DNA of 64,000 bases from an uncultured Myxococcales bacterium (GCA_937872925.1 CALMUT010000080.1:47101-111100), one strand, 5' to 3'. Shown: positions 8,068 to 16,565, counted from the stretch's first letter. The notes: a model not told the origin generated them from the letters alone. A program made the numbers and translations.

Positions 8068-8793
8068 TCAGACCAAGCCGCTGCCTGACCGGTCCGTACC
8101 GCGAGACAGGCCCCAGGCGTGGCGGACGTCTTCGCCTTCCACCATGAAGACCACCATCTCCGCCACGTTCGTGGCGTGGTCGGCGATGCGCTCCAGATAC
8201 TTGCCGACAGACTGAAGCCGCGTCGCTCGGTACACGCATTTGGGATCGTCCATCATCACTGCTACCAACTCGGGGAAAAGCTGGGCGTAGGTTGCGTCCA
8301 CCACGCTGTCGCGCTCGATGACGGCACGCGCGGCGTCCGCGTCGCCGCTGACGAATGAATCGAGCGCACCGCGCAACATTTCCGTGGTCACCGCACCCAT
8401 GCGCGTGATCGTCGTCATGGCAGAGAGTGGCGATTCTTCCGTGAGCTCGATCACGCGCTCACATACATTGACGGCCAAGTCTCCGATGCGTTCCAGGTCC
8501 GTCACCAGCTTCATGGTGCTGGTGATGAAGCGCAGGTCCGAGGCCACGGGCTGTCGCTTCGCCAAGATGCGAAGGCATTGCTCGTCAATCTCGAGTTCGA
8601 GCCGGTCGACCTCCGTGTCCCCTTGCAGGGTCTGCCGCGCCAAGTCCGAGTCGCGCTCGACGAACGCACTGAGCGCCTGGGTCAGCAATTCTTCGACCTT
8701 GGCGCCCATGAGCAAGATGTTCTCACGAAGCTTGGCCAGATCCGCTTCGTAGCTGCGGTCCGTGTGGCGTGTTGCCGCTTGTGATCCCGTCAT
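8068..8793 (-). CDS. phoU: Phosphate transport system regulatory protein PhoU
   Basis: 241 residues from ATG 8793, preferred over an ATG at 8829 because it is preceded by a strong GGGGAG. The protein has the two PhoU helical repeats: DLAKLRENILLMG to LERIGDLAVNVCERV (about 15-115) and MGAVTTEMLRGAL to LERIADHATNVAEMV (about 125-225). The conserved E/DRxxDxxxN motif appears in both. PhoU couples PstSCAB to the PhoR kinase, keeping it off when phosphate is plentiful. It is the last gene of the pst operon and is followed 92 bases later by the amidoligase cluster on the same strand. Confidence 0.95.
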   Translation of the reverse strand: MTGSQAATRHTDRSYEADLAKLRENILLMGAKVEELLTQALSAFVERDSDLARQTLQGDTEVDRLELEIDEQCLRILAKRQPVASDLRFITSTMKLVTDLERIGDLAVNVCERVIELTEESPLSAMTTITRMGAVTTEMLRGALDSFVSGDADAARAVIERDSVVDATYAQLFPELVAVMMDDPKCVYRATRLQSVGKYLERIADHATNVAEMVVFMVEGEDVRHAWGLSRGTDRSGSGLV

Positions 8794-8800
8794 CTGCAGT

Positions 8801-8808
8801 CTCTCCCC
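8801..8808 (-). promoter_or_regulatory. Shine-Dalgarno that sets the phoU start
   Basis: GGGGAGAG on the minus strand, 7-9 bases before ATG 8793. It lies upstream of that ATG but downstream of the alternative start at 8829, so it supports the shorter PhoU. Confidence 0.6.
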
Positions 8809-8821
8809 TATCCAGCTAGGC

Positions 8822-9685
8822 TCAACCAAAACGTCCCGTGATGTAGTCTTCTGTGCGCTTTTCCCGGGGCCGGGTGAACAGCACGTCGGTCTGCCCGTAC
8901 TCCACCAACTCGCCGATATAGAAGAACGCCGTATAGTCTGCGACGCGCGCCGCCTGCTGCATGTTGTGGGTCACGATCACGATGGTGTACTGCCCCCTCA
9001 GCTCGTGGATGAGTTCTTCCACACGCGCCGTTGCGATGGGGTCCAGGGCAGAACAGGGCTCGTCCATCAGCACCACTTCGGGCTTGAGCGCCAAGGTGCG
9101 GGCAATGCAAAGTCGCTGCTGCTGTCCTCCGGACAGGCTCATGCCAGAACGGTCCAAGCTGTCTTTGACTTCGTCCCACAGCGCAACCTGTCGCAGGACC
9201 TGTTCAACCACCTGCTCCGGCTTCTGTACGCGGATTCCGTTCAGACGCAACCCGGCGAGCACATTGTCGCGAATGCTCATCGTGGGAAACGGGTTCGGCT
9301 TCTGGAACACCATGCCTACTCGGCGGCGCACCTGCACGGGATCCACTTCCCTTGCGTAAATGTCGTTCTTGTCCAGAAGTACACGCCCGGATACGCGCGC
9401 GCCTTCCACAACTTCGTGCATTCGGTTCAGGCAACGGATGAAAGTCGACTTGCCACAGCCCGACGGGCCGATGATGGCCGTGACTTGCTTGTCCAGCACA
9501 GGCAGGTCGATGCCGCGCAACACTTCTGTCGCGCCGAATGCGGCGCGCAAAGCCTCGGCCCGCATCTTCGTGGGTGCGTTCTGAACGACCTCTGCGGCCG
9601 TCGGTGAGGATGCCACCGGCTTTGACTTCGCTGGGCTCTCTGCGCTTTTGGCAAAAGGGATGGAAAGTTCCATGTTCGCGTTCAT
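8822..9685 (-). CDS. pstB: Phosphate ABC transporter ATP-binding protein PstB
   Basis: 287 residues from ATG 9685, which overlaps the pstA stop as ATGA. The first 40 residues are an Ala/Ser/Pro-rich extension not usual in PstB. Then follow Walker [11 protein letters not shown]-loop VFQKPNPFP (the PNPFP tract is diagnostic of PstB), signature LSGGQQQR, Walker [13 protein letters not shown] and the H-loop THNMQQA. It energises phosphate uptake at the inner membrane with PstC and PstA. The frame opens further upstream into pstA, but that segment reads as a shadow of pstA. Confidence 0.96.
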   Translation of the reverse strand: MNANMELSIPFAKSAESPAKSKPVASSPTAAEVVQNAPTKMRAEALRAAFGATEVLRGIDLPVLDKQVTAIIGPSGCGKSTFIRCLNRMHEVVEGARVSGRVLLDKNDIYAREVDPVQVRRRVGMVFQKPNPFPTMSIRDNVLAGLRLNGIRVQKPEQVVEQVLRQVALWDEVKDSLDRSGMSLSGGQQQRLCIARTLALKPEVVLMDEPCSALDPIATARVEELIHELRGQYTIVIVTHNMQQAARVADYTAFFYIGELVEYGQTDVLFTRPREKRTEDYITGRFG

Positions 9686-10536
9686 CGGGTCCTCACACGG
9701 CTCTTCACCAGCAAACGAGCTGCGACGTTCAGGAAAAGCACAAGCGCCACCAGCACCAAGGCCGAAGCCCACGCTTTCTGCTGCCAGTCTTCATAGGGCG
9801 AAACAGCGTAGGTGTAGATCTGGACCGGGAGTGAGGCCGTGGGTTCGTTGAGCCCTTCGGACCAGAACTGATTGTTGAACGCTGTAAACAGCAGCGGCGC
9901 CGTTTCGCCAGCGACGCGGGCCACCGCCAGCATCACCCCCGTTGCGATGCCCGGAGCTGCCGTTCGCAGCACGACACTCAAAGTCGCGCGCCACTTTGGT
10001 ACCCCAAGCCCGAGCGCCGCTTCTCGAAGCGCCGTGGGTACAAGTTTGAGCAACTCCTCGGTGGTGCGCGTCACGGTCGGCAGCATCAGCACCGCAAGCG
10101 CCACGCCTCCCGCGAGGGCACTGAAGCGTTTCGTGGTGAGCACGATCATGCTGTACACGAAGATGCCCACCACGATGGATGGCACGCCACTGAGCACATC
10201 CGCGGAGAAGCGCACGACCTTGGCCAGCTTGCCCGACCCGAACTCCGCAAGATACACGCCAGCCAAGACGCCGGGCGGGATCCCGAACAGGCACGCCAGG
10301 CCCACGAGCTCCAAGGTGCCAACGATGCCGTTGGCAACGCCGCCGCCGGTCTCTCCCACAGGTTTGGGCAGCTCGGTGAGCAAATCCCAATCCAGCCCAC
10401 CCACGCCACGAACCGCAACGTAGTAGAGGACCAAGCCCAAGGGCACGAGGGCAAGCGCCGTGGCCAGCACGCAGGCTCCACGTACGATGTGGTCCACCAC
10501 CTTGCGGCGAGCGTAAGGTTCGTCGCCAGCAGTCAC
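9682..10536 (-). CDS. pstA: Phosphate ABC transporter permease PstA
   Basis: 284 residues, GTG start at 10536 that overlaps the pstC stop (GTGA). Six hydrophobic segments; the cytoplasmic EAA loop reads [12 protein letters not shown], followed by TVVLR-like [10 protein letters not shown], as in PstA/PstC permeases. [10 protein letters not shown] near residue 215 is a typical PstA segment. It forms the phosphate channel together with PstC. Gene order pstS-pstC-pstA-pstB-phoU is the classical one. Confidence 0.95.
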   Translation of the reverse strand: MTAGDEPYARRKVVDHIVRGACVLATALALVPLGLVLYYVAVRGVGGLDWDLLTELPKPVGETGGGVANGIVGTLELVGLACLFGIPPGVLAGVYLAEFGSGKLAKVVRFSADVLSGVPSIVVGIFVYSMIVLTTKRFSALAGGVALAVLMLPTVTRTTEELLKLVPTALREAALGLGVPKWRATLSVVLRTAAPGIATGVMLAVARVAGETAPLLFTAFNNQFWSEGLNEPTASLPVQIYTYAVSPYEDWQQKAWASALVLVALVLFLNVAARLLVKSRVRTR

Positions 10537-11534
10537 GCGTGCGCCCCTTTCGGCATGCGGCCGACTCGCCAGACCAGCAGCCGCGCGAGGATGTTGAGCG
10601 TCAGGGTGACGACGAAAAGCAGCAGTCCGATCTCAGCGAGTGCCGCAAGGTATACGTCACCGGTCGCTTCCGTGAACTCGTTGGCAATGACACTGGCCAT
10701 GGTGTACGAAGGCGCAAACAACGAGGCGCTGATCTCCGCACGGTTGCCGATCACCATGGTGATGGCCATGGTTTCTCCCAGGGCACGACCCAGCCCAAGC
10801 AACACGGCTCCGAGGAGCCCGCTCTTGGCGTAGGGCAATACGGCGGTACGCACGGTCTCCCAGCGCGTCGCTCCTAGGGCCAGGGCACCTTCGCGCAGTG
10901 TCACGGGCACTGCCTTGAGTACCTCCCGACTGACGCTGGCGATCGTCGGGATGATCATGATGGCGAGCACCACGCCGCCCGCAAGCATGCCAAAACCTTG
11001 ATGCGGCCCGGCAAACAGCGGCAAGAAGCCAAGATACTTGGCAAGGAAGGGCTCCACGACATTGCGGAGGAATGGCGCCAAAGCGAAGATCCCCCACAGG
11101 CCGTATACAACGCTGGGCACCGCGGCGAGTAGCTCAACGAGGAAGCCAACAGGCGCTCGAAGCCAGCTCGGTGCCAGTTCCGACAAGAAGACCGCGACGC
11201 CGAGGGAAATCGGCACCGCGATCAAAAGAGCGAGCAGGGACGACACCACGGTCCCATAGATGAACGGCAAGGCCCCAAAGTCGTCTCGAACCGGATCCCA
11301 GTTCCGACCCGTCAAGAAATCCCAACCGAACTTCTCGATGCTGGCGGCAGACGCTCCGTACATCTCCCACGCCATCAAAAGCAGCGTCGCAAGCACGGAA
11401 AGCGCCATGAGCGCCGTCGCCGCTCGGAATAATCGATCGCCCGGGTTCACGTCACGGCCGCGGCGAGCAAACCACCGCGGCCGGCGCTGCACCGGGCCGC
11501 CGGAGACCGAGCCAGAGTTCAGGGTGTTTTCCAC
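10533..11534 (-). CDS. pstC: Phosphate ABC transporter permease PstC
   Basis: 333 residues from a GTG at 11534, five bases after the pstS stop. The first 35 residues are cytoplasmic (RRGRDVNPGDRLFRA), then a helix at about 37-57, and five more in the permease domain. Motifs: SELAPSWLRAPVGFLVELLAAVPSVVYG and the EAA loop REGALALGATRWE; GRALGETMAI is characteristic of PstC. Partner of PstA in the inner-membrane phosphate channel. Confidence 0.95.
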   Translation of the reverse strand: MENTLNSGSVSGGPVQRRPRWFARRGRDVNPGDRLFRAATALMALSVLATLLLMAWEMYGASAASIEKFGWDFLTGRNWDPVRDDFGALPFIYGTVVSSLLALLIAVPISLGVAVFLSELAPSWLRAPVGFLVELLAAVPSVVYGLWGIFALAPFLRNVVEPFLAKYLGFLPLFAGPHQGFGMLAGGVVLAIMIIPTIASVSREVLKAVPVTLREGALALGATRWETVRTAVLPYAKSGLLGAVLLGLGRALGETMAITMVIGNRAEISASLFAPSYTMASVIANEFTEATGDVYLAALAEIGLLLFVVTLTLNILARLLVWRVGRMPKGAHA

Positions 11535-11539
11535 GGCGT

Positions 11540-12616
11540 TTAGCTGCCGGCCAGCAGCGTCTTTCCAGCGGACTTCAAGGTCTTGAGTCGCGCTTCCACC
11601 TTCTTCATCACGGGATCAGGAAGCGGCGCATAGTGCAACGCCTCGGCGTGCTTCTGGCCGTCGTGAATCGCCCACCACAAGAACTCGGCCAGGGTCTTGG
11701 CTTTGGTGGCATCCGGGCTGTCTTCGTAAACGAGAATGTAGGTGTAGGAGGCGATCGGGTAGGCGCCTTCGCCGGCGGCATCCGTGATGCTGACGTGCAG
11801 TTCGTCGGGAACCGCAATCCCGGCACCCGCCGCCGTGATCGCCGCGATACTGGGCGCGACGAACTTGCCGGCTTTGTTCTTGACCGACGCGACCGGCATC
11901 TTGTTTTGGGTGGCGTAGGCCAACTCCACATAACCCACAGATCCGGGAGTCGTCTTCACCTGACCGGTCACGCCCTCGTTGCCTTTGGCGCCCAAGCCGC
12001 TGGGCCACTTGACGCTCTTGCCTGCACCGACCTGACTCTTGAACTCCGATGAGACTTTGCCGAGGTACTCCGTGAACACCGCCGTAGTGCCGCTGCCGTC
12101 GGAACGGCTCACGACGCTGATCTTCTGGTCGGGCAAGGAGACTTCCGGGTTGTCAGCAGCAATGCGCGGATCGTTCCACTTGGATATCTCCCCCAGGAAT
12201 ACGTCCGCCAGTACATCTCCAGCGATCTTCAACGGCGCTGAAACGCCGGTGACGTTGTAGGTCACCACGACAGCGCCCATGGTGGTCGGGATGTGAAGCA
12301 GCTTGCCTGCCGCCTTTGTCGTCTCGTCCGCCGTCATTGGCGCGTCCGATGCGCCGAAGTCGACCGTTTTGGCAGTGATCTGGCGAATACCACCGCCAGA
12401 TCCGATCGACTGGTAGTTGATGCGGACGTTCGGGTGCTTGGAATTGTACTCACTCATCCACTTGGAATAGAGCGGGTACGGAAAGGTGGCGCCCGCACCG
12501 TTGAGGGAAATGGTGTCCGTCTTGGACCCGCCCGGGCTAGACGAGGTCTCTTTGCTGCAGGCGGCGAGCAACAGGGTGGACAGTGAGATAGCCGCAAATG
12601 TACGTCGCGTGATCAT
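11540..12616 (-). CDS. pstS: Phosphate-binding protein PstS, lipoprotein
   Basis: 358 residues from ATG 12616. The signal begins MITRRTF, a twin-arginine pattern, and ends in lipobox LLAAC (Cys20), so it may be a Tat-exported lipoprotein. The mature part is a PstS: GAGATFPYPLYSKW, YQSIGSGGGIRQI, FGASDAPM, SRSDGSGTTAVFTEYL. These loops bind phosphate through Ser, Asp and Arg. It captures phosphate in the periplasm and delivers it to PstCA. It is first in the pst operon; a PHO-box-like repeat lies 59 bases before the start codon. Confidence 0.96.
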   Translation of the reverse strand: MITRRTFAAISLSTLLLAACSKETSSSPGGSKTDTISLNGAGATFPYPLYSKWMSEYNSKHPNVRINYQSIGSGGGIRQITAKTVDFGASDAPMTADETTKAAGKLLHIPTTMGAVVVTYNVTGVSAPLKIAGDVLADVFLGEISKWNDPRIAADNPEVSLPDQKISVVSRSDGSGTTAVFTEYLGKVSSEFKSQVGAGKSVKWPSGLGAKGNEGVTGQVKTTPGSVGYVELAYATQNKMPVASVKNKAGKFVAPSIAAITAAGAGIAVPDELHVSITDAAGEGAYPIASYTYILVYEDSPDATKAKTLAEFLWWAIHDGQKHAEALHYAPLPDPVMKKVEARLKTLKSAGKTLLAGS

Positions 12617-12674
12617 GTTGGCGGATGAATAGCAACCGCCCATCAGGCGTGCGCGGCGCCCGGGAAACATCTCT

Positions 12675-12690
12675 GTGACAAGCGTGTGAC
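12675..12690 (-). promoter_or_regulatory. Putative PHO box upstream of pstS
   Basis: On the minus strand: GTCAC-ACGCTT-GTCAC, two direct repeats with 11-bp period, the geometry of PhoB-binding PHO boxes. The first repeat is preceded by TTC and the second by CTT. It ends 58 bases before the pstS ATG. Similar repeats occur before phoB (15793) and before the OprO/P-type porin (19344). Confidence 0.7.
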
Positions 12691-12744
12691 GAACGCTTTC
12701 TGGCGCTCCCTGCGCATTGCAGGACAAGACCGGCGAGGCGGCCG

Positions 12745-13314
12745 CTACAACCGAACGGCGCCGACTTCACCAAGCCAGGCCTCGAGAGTCTCTGATCGCG
12801 GCGCGCCGCTGGAAACGTGACGCACCTGACCGTCGGCGTCGATGACGATGACCGTCGGCAACACTTGGATGCGGTACTTTGCCGCCACGCTGCCATCGTC
12901 GTGCAACACGGCGTAGGGGATGTTCCAAGACTCCTTCAGCCTGGAAGCCACCCGGGGATCCGAGTCCACGCTCACACCCAGGAAATGGACGTCGGACTTC
13001 CGCTTCGAAAGCGCCGCCTCCCGCAGCATTGGAGCAGCCTGCCGACACGCGCCACACCAGCTGGCAAATACCTCCACGACCACCGGCGCGCCGCGCAAAT
13101 CCGACAGCTTCACTCGCGAGGAGCCGTTGGCGTCGGGCAGGTCGAACTCCGCGGCGACGTCGCCGACGGGCGGCCCGGATGGTTTTTTGGCGACCAGAGC
13201 CACCGCGATGCCGAGCGCAGCGATGAACAGCAACGCCCTGAAGACGTTGACTTTCCCGGGTGCGGCCTGTTTGGCCGGGGCGCTCCCGCGAGCTGGGGCG
13301 ACGCGCTTGCTCAT
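12745..13314 (-). CDS. TlpA-like membrane-anchored thioredoxin
   Basis: 189 residues from ATG 13314, which overlaps the stop of the anti-sigma gene (ATGA). One N-terminal membrane anchor (about 24-42), then a TlpA/ResA-type thioredoxin domain: FDLPDANGSSRVKLSDLRG, active site WCGAC (Cys87, Cys90) and the cis-proline loop VLPTVIV. Such proteins reduce disulfides or serve cytochrome c maturation outside the inner membrane. Here it is the third gene after an ECF sigma and a membrane anti-sigma, so it may belong to an envelope redox response or sense for it. The frame runs upstream to 13566 inside the anti-sigma gene; I reject that extension. Confidence 0.88.
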   Translation of the reverse strand: MSKRVAPARGSAPAKQAAPGKVNVFRALLFIAALGIAVALVAKKPSGPPVGDVAAEFDLPDANGSSRVKLSDLRGAPVVVEVFASWCGACRQAAPMLREAALSKRKSDVHFLGVSVDSDPRVASRLKESWNIPYAVLHDDGSVAAKYRIQVLPTVIVIDADGQVRHVSSGAPRSETLEAWLGEVGAVRL

Positions 13315-14015
13315 GGAGACAGCACGCGCCTGCCCAAGAGCGCGCCCGCAAGCGCCAGCGCGGCCACTGCGGCTCCGTGACCGAGCCACAGATGCCAGGT
13401 CTCGCCGCTTGGGCAGGTCACGCCAATCGTCACCGCGCCCGCAAGGCCGCCCACGAGACCCGCGAGCGCACCGGAGATCCCCGGGGAAAACGGGTCCGTG
13501 CCACGCCACAAGAACAGGGTGCCACCGCCGGAGATCGCTCCGAATAACAGCGCATGCAGCCCGCAACCCAATGCGCCGCCCCCGTGGCTGGCGCTGAAGA
13601 ACTCGCCGAGGGGCAACTGCTCACTCGCGGCGAAGGCCAGGTACGCCAGGAAGGCCACGGGCACTGCTACCGCGAGGACAAATCGAAGATTTGCGCCACC
13701 GCGTCGTCCGGGCGGTCGGAGGAATCCCGCCGCCAGCACGAGGGCCTGCACCACTGCCCAACCCGCAGCCCCGAACAGCGCCGCGCGCAGCGCACCCTCA
13801 GGGCGCTGCGCGCTGGAGAGCACACCGAATACCAGAACGACGCCGAGCGCCAACGCGAAAGAGAGGGCCGTCCGGGTCAACGCAGTCATGCCGCGTTTCG
13901 GCTGCAAGCCCTCCGTGCACTGCTTGACGATGGACGCACCGAGATCTGCCCGAGGCGTCTCAGGTTCGGGCCAGGGCAGATCCTGGAGCACCTCGTCGTT
14001 GGATACGTCGCTCAT
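13311..14015 (-). CDS. NrsF-like (DUF1109-type) membrane anti-sigma factor
   Basis: 234 residues. A short cytoplasmic N-terminus (about 1-45) is followed by six hydrophobic helices. Conserved-looking features are LGCGLHALLFGAISGG and, near the end, GVTCPSGETWHLWLGHGA, which resembles the Cys/His-containing fifth and sixth helices of NrsF/DUF1109 proteins. NrsF holds its cognate ECF sigma factor inactive at the membrane. The start codon abuts the stop codon of the sigma gene with no gap, the usual sigma/anti-sigma arrangement. The family call rests on topology and this motif, so it is moderately sure. Confidence 0.75.
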   Translation of the reverse strand: MSDVSNDEVLQDLPWPEPETPRADLGASIVKQCTEGLQPKRGMTALTRTALSFALALGVVLVFGVLSSAQRPEGALRAALFGAAGWAVVQALVLAAGFLRPPGRRGGANLRFVLAVAVPVAFLAYLAFAASEQLPLGEFFSASHGGGALGCGLHALLFGAISGGGTLFLWRGTDPFSPGISGALAGLVGGLAGAVTIGVTCPSGETWHLWLGHGAAVAALALAGALLGRRVLSP

Positions 14016-14564
14016 TTAGCCGCGCTGGAACCTTTCTAGCTCTTTGCGAAGGAAGTTGTAGCCTCGGTGCACGCGGAGTTTGACGGCGGTCGGGCTCGTT
14101 CCAAGCACTTCGGCGGCCTCGTTCACGGACAGGCCCGTGAGTTTCGTCAGCTGGATCGCCTCACGGTAGTTCTCTGGCATTGAATCCAGGGCGCGCTCCA
14201 GCGCCTCGGAAACGTCGTTGGGCACCCCGCTGGGCTCCGGCTTGGGTTCGGGCATGGTGCCATCGCGGCTCAAGTCCTCGGTGCGGCTCTTGGCCGCCCG
14301 GCGCTCGTCGTAGAAAGAGCGCCGGGCGATCGCGAGCACCCAGGGCAAGAGCGGAGCGCCTCGGAGGTAGCTGGCGCGCGCGCGGTGCACTTTCGAAAAA
14401 GTGATCTGCAGCAGATCTTCTGCGCGCTCTCGGTGCCGCGTCAATCGCAGCAAGTAGCCAAATAAGCGAGGAGACAGCTGCTGGTACAGCGCATCGAAAG
14501 CCGCGGCATCGCCATCCACATAGCGATCCATGAGCCCTTCGATGCTGTCCGGCTTTACGGGCAT
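14016..14564 (-). CDS. ECF-family RNA polymerase sigma factor
   Basis: 182 residues from ATG 14564. Region 2: DAAAFDALYQQLSPRLFGYLLRLTRHRERAEDLLQ is split by the family pattern with the DLLQITFSKV signature (about 50-60). Region 4: ALDSMPENYREAIQLTKLTGLSV with helix-turn-helix VNEAAEVLGTSPTAVKLRVHRG near the C-terminus. No signal-sensing extension. Followed immediately by an NrsF-like anti-sigma and a TlpA-like thioredoxin, so the trio is one regulatory operon. Its target promoters are unknown; it lies next to pstS but the pst operon has its own PHO-box-like site. Confidence 0.9.
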   Translation of the reverse strand: MPVKPDSIEGLMDRYVDGDAAAFDALYQQLSPRLFGYLLRLTRHRERAEDLLQITFSKVHRARASYLRGAPLLPWVLAIARRSFYDERRAAKSRTEDLSRDGTMPEPKPEPSGVPNDVSEALERALDSMPENYREAIQLTKLTGLSVNEAAEVLGTSPTAVKLRVHRGYNFLRKELERFQRG

Positions 14565-14688
14565 GACCCGGGACCACGACCGGCCGAACCAGGCGCGGCC
14601 GGGCAATCGGGCGGTCGGAAAATAGGCGGCAGGCACCGACCCAAACTACGCGGGGCCAGCCGCCCGGGTTTCACAAGGCAAATCCCTA

Positions 14689-15537
14689 TTAGATCAGGGA
14701 CTTAAGATCGAGCATTTCTTCCACGTCTGGAAGCACCACTAGCTCCACCCGACGATTCTGCTGCCGACCTTCATCGGTGTCGTCCTTGTTGACGGGATCG
14801 GTCTCCGCGTAGCCGGCCGGGTGCAGCAAGCTGGCGTTGAGGCCGCCGCCACCCCCCTTGGCGTCCGTGGGGCGAACCAAAAACAGCAGGACTTGGCGGG
14901 CACGCATCGCGCTGAGACCCCAGTTGTCACCGAAACGACCGCCGCGAAGGGGCTTGTTGTCGGTGTGTCCGGCGACTTGATAGTAGCGCTGCGCGAGCTG
15001 CTTGTCGTTGCGGATGACTTCGGCGACGGCCGTGAGGACCTCCTTGCCTTGGTCCTTCAAGTCATCTTTGCCCGACGCAAACAAAACGTCACCGGGCAGT
15101 CGGATGACCATGCGGTTACGTCGGATTTCGACCTTCAGACCGAGGTTCGTCAGCTTCTGCAGCTTGCCGCGCAGCATGTCGAAGCGCGCTTTGATGCGCT
15201 CGAGGGCAGCGGCGCGTTGCTTGTACTCCTCCAGAGCGCGCTTGAGCTGTTCCAGGTTCGCCGCGAGCTGCTCTTTCTCAGTGCCCGTCTGCTGGAGCTG
15301 CTGATTGAGCTCATCCATATTGACGCCCATGGCCTTGAGCTGATCCGTGAGGTCCGTGACCCGCTTCATCGTAGCTGCCAGCTCTTCTCTGGTCTTCTGA
15401 TGGGCCGTCTGCTCGTCCTGGTGTTGACGACTTAGCTGGTCGTACTTGGCCAACTGAGCTTGCCATTCATCCTCGGAGTAGCCGCAGGCAACCAGGACGA
15501 ACACAGACAGAAACGAAACGAGGCGAGCTATAGACAC
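14689..15537 (-). CDS. OmpA-family lipoprotein with coiled coil
   Basis: 282 residues from GTG 15537, chosen because a perfect GGAGG lies six bases upstream. Lipoprotein signal ends in LVAC. Residues about 25-140 are a heptad-rich coiled coil (many Gln, Glu and Leu). The C-terminal OmpA-like domain (about 145-270) binds peptidoglycan: VLFASGKDDL, VAGHTDNKPL, GLSAMRARQVLLFL and EGRQQNRRVELVV, with the Asp and Arg that hold diaminopimelate. It probably tethers the outer membrane to peptidoglycan across a long spacer. It is divergent from phoB. Confidence 0.88.
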   Translation of the reverse strand: MSIARLVSFLSVFVLVACGYSEDEWQAQLAKYDQLSRQHQDEQTAHQKTREELAATMKRVTDLTDQLKAMGVNMDELNQQLQQTGTEKEQLAANLEQLKRALEEYKQRAAALERIKARFDMLRGKLQKLTNLGLKVEIRRNRMVIRLPGDVLFASGKDDLKDQGKEVLTAVAEVIRNDKQLAQRYYQVAGHTDNKPLRGGRFGDNWGLSAMRARQVLLFLVRPTDAKGGGGGLNASLLHPAGYAETDPVNKDDTDEGRQQNRRVELVVLPDVEEMLDLKSLI

Positions 15538-15543
15538 GTTGAT

Positions 15544-15548
15544 CCTCC
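15544..15548 (-). promoter_or_regulatory. Shine-Dalgarno that sets the GTG start of the OmpA-like lipoprotein
   Basis: GGAGG on the minus strand, six bases before GTG 15537. Upstream ATG codons at about 15561-15567 have no such site. Confidence 0.7.
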
Positions 15549-15663
15549 AAATAGACGGCATGGGCATGTTGCCGTGGGTAATTTCGCGAGACTTTTTTTC
15601 GAATCTACCCCGCTGTCAACCACCACGGCCACATCCCCCCGCTGGGCGGCGAAATTCGCTACC

Positions 15664-15731
15664 GCAGCTCACCGGAGCTGCACGGCTAGGGTGAAAGGCA
15701 GCCAAAATCGAAGCCCTTCATCTTGAAGGGC
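15664..15731. other. Two adjacent perfect hairpins, possible small RNA or terminator
   Basis: Hairpin 1: GCAGCTC-ACCG-GAGCTGC (15664-15681). Hairpin 2: GCCCTTC-ATCTT-GAAGGGC (15713-15731), followed on the plus strand by a short A-run and, read on the minus strand, by TTCGATTTT. They lie upstream of the phoB PHO box and so are not in a leader driven from that site. Confidence 0.4.
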
Positions 15732-15792
15732 AGACGCGAAAAATCTTCGCTCGTTGCCCCCAGGGCGACGCTTGCGCCGCATTGGGCGGCGT

Positions 15793-15808
15793 GTCACCAA
15801 GCTGTCAC
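15793..15808 (+). promoter_or_regulatory. Putative PHO box upstream of phoB
   Basis: GTCAC-CAAGCT-GTCAC, direct repeats with 11-bp period, ending 48 bases before the phoB start. Suggests autoregulation of phoBR, as in other bacteria. Confidence 0.7.
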
Positions 15809-15856
15809 ATTCAGCGGCTACAAAGCAGCACGCGGCGACGGACCACGCGACCAGCC

Positions 15857-16558
15857 ATGGCCACAATACTGGTAATCGAAGACGAACCTGATCTGCGAGA
15901 GGTTCTCGGCTTCAACCTGAAGCAGGCCGGGCATTCCGTCCTGTCCACCGCCCTCGGCGAAGAGGGGCTCGCTCTGGCCAGCTCCGATCGCCCCGACTTG
16001 ATCTTGTTGGACCTCATGCTGCCGGACCTGCAAGGCACTGAGGTATGCAAACGCCTGAAGTCCGACCCCAGCACGAAGCAGATCCCCGTCGTGATGCTGA
16101 CAGCTCGGGGGGAGGAGCTCGATCGCGTTGTGGGCTTCGAGATCGGCGCCGAGGATTACATCGTGAAGCCGTTCTCGGTGCGCGAGTTGCTGCTGCGCCT
16201 GCAGGCTATTCTGCGCCGAAGCCGACCCGCCGAAGCCGAGAGCGAGCGCTACGTTGAATTCGGGCTGCTGCGCATGGATCGCGATGCGCACCGGGTCTGG
16301 GTCGGCGACAGCGAGATCGAGCTGACTGCCCTTGAGTTTCGTCTGCTCTTGACGCTGTACGAACGACGCAGTCGCGTACAGACCCGTGGCGCGTTGTTAG
16401 ACGACGTATGGGGGATCCAGGCCGACATCACGACGCGGACTGTCGACACCCATGTCAAGCGCCTGCGGGAAAAGTTGGCGGAAGCACGCAACTATATCGA
16501 GACTGTGCGCGGGGTGGGCTATCGCTTCTGCGGCAGCCCCGAGGAAGCAACCGCGTGA
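15857..16558 (+). CDS. phoB: PhoB/OmpR-family response regulator
   Basis: 233 residues from ATG 15857. Receiver domain 1-120: acidic pocket E8-D9-E10, phosphoacceptor Asp52 in LLDLMLPD, conserved MLTARG and the lysine in VKPFS. The C-terminal winged helix (about 135-225) carries ELTALEFRLLLTL, DDVWG, TRTVDTHVKRLREKL and GVGYRF. The partner histidine kinase follows eight bases after the stop. With pstSCAB-phoU, a PHO box and a phosphate porin nearby, I assign it as PhoB (also called PhoP in some phyla). It likely binds the 11-bp GTCAC repeats. Confidence 0.9.
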   Translation: MATILVIEDEPDLREVLGFNLKQAGHSVLSTALGEEGLALASSDRPDLILLDLMLPDLQGTEVCKRLKSDPSTKQIPVVMLTARGEELDRVVGFEIGAEDYIVKPFSVRELLLRLQAILRRSRPAEAESERYVEFGLLRMDRDAHRVWVGDSEIELTALEFRLLLTLYERRSRVQTRGALLDDVWGIQADITTRTVDTHVKRLREKLAEARNYIETVRGVGYRFCGSPEEATA

Positions 16559-16565
16559 CGTCGCC

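Larger units (their letters stand above)
15538..15856. other. 319-base intergenic region with two hairpins and a PHO box
   Basis: This divergent spacer between the OmpA-like lipoprotein and phoB contains a T-run at about 15593-15599, two perfect 7-bp hairpins (15664-15681 and 15713-15731) and the PHO-box-like repeat at 15793. I see no convincing coding sequence. Confidence 0.6.

Noticed and set aside
7976..8239. N-terminal extension of the C39-like protein to 339 residues
   Set aside because: It overlaps the phoU 3' end, is low-complexity, and the C39 fold begins after ATG 7975.
13315..13566. N-terminal extension of the TlpA-like protein
   Set aside because: It overlaps the anti-sigma gene; ATG 13314 gives the normal anchor and the ATGA coupling.
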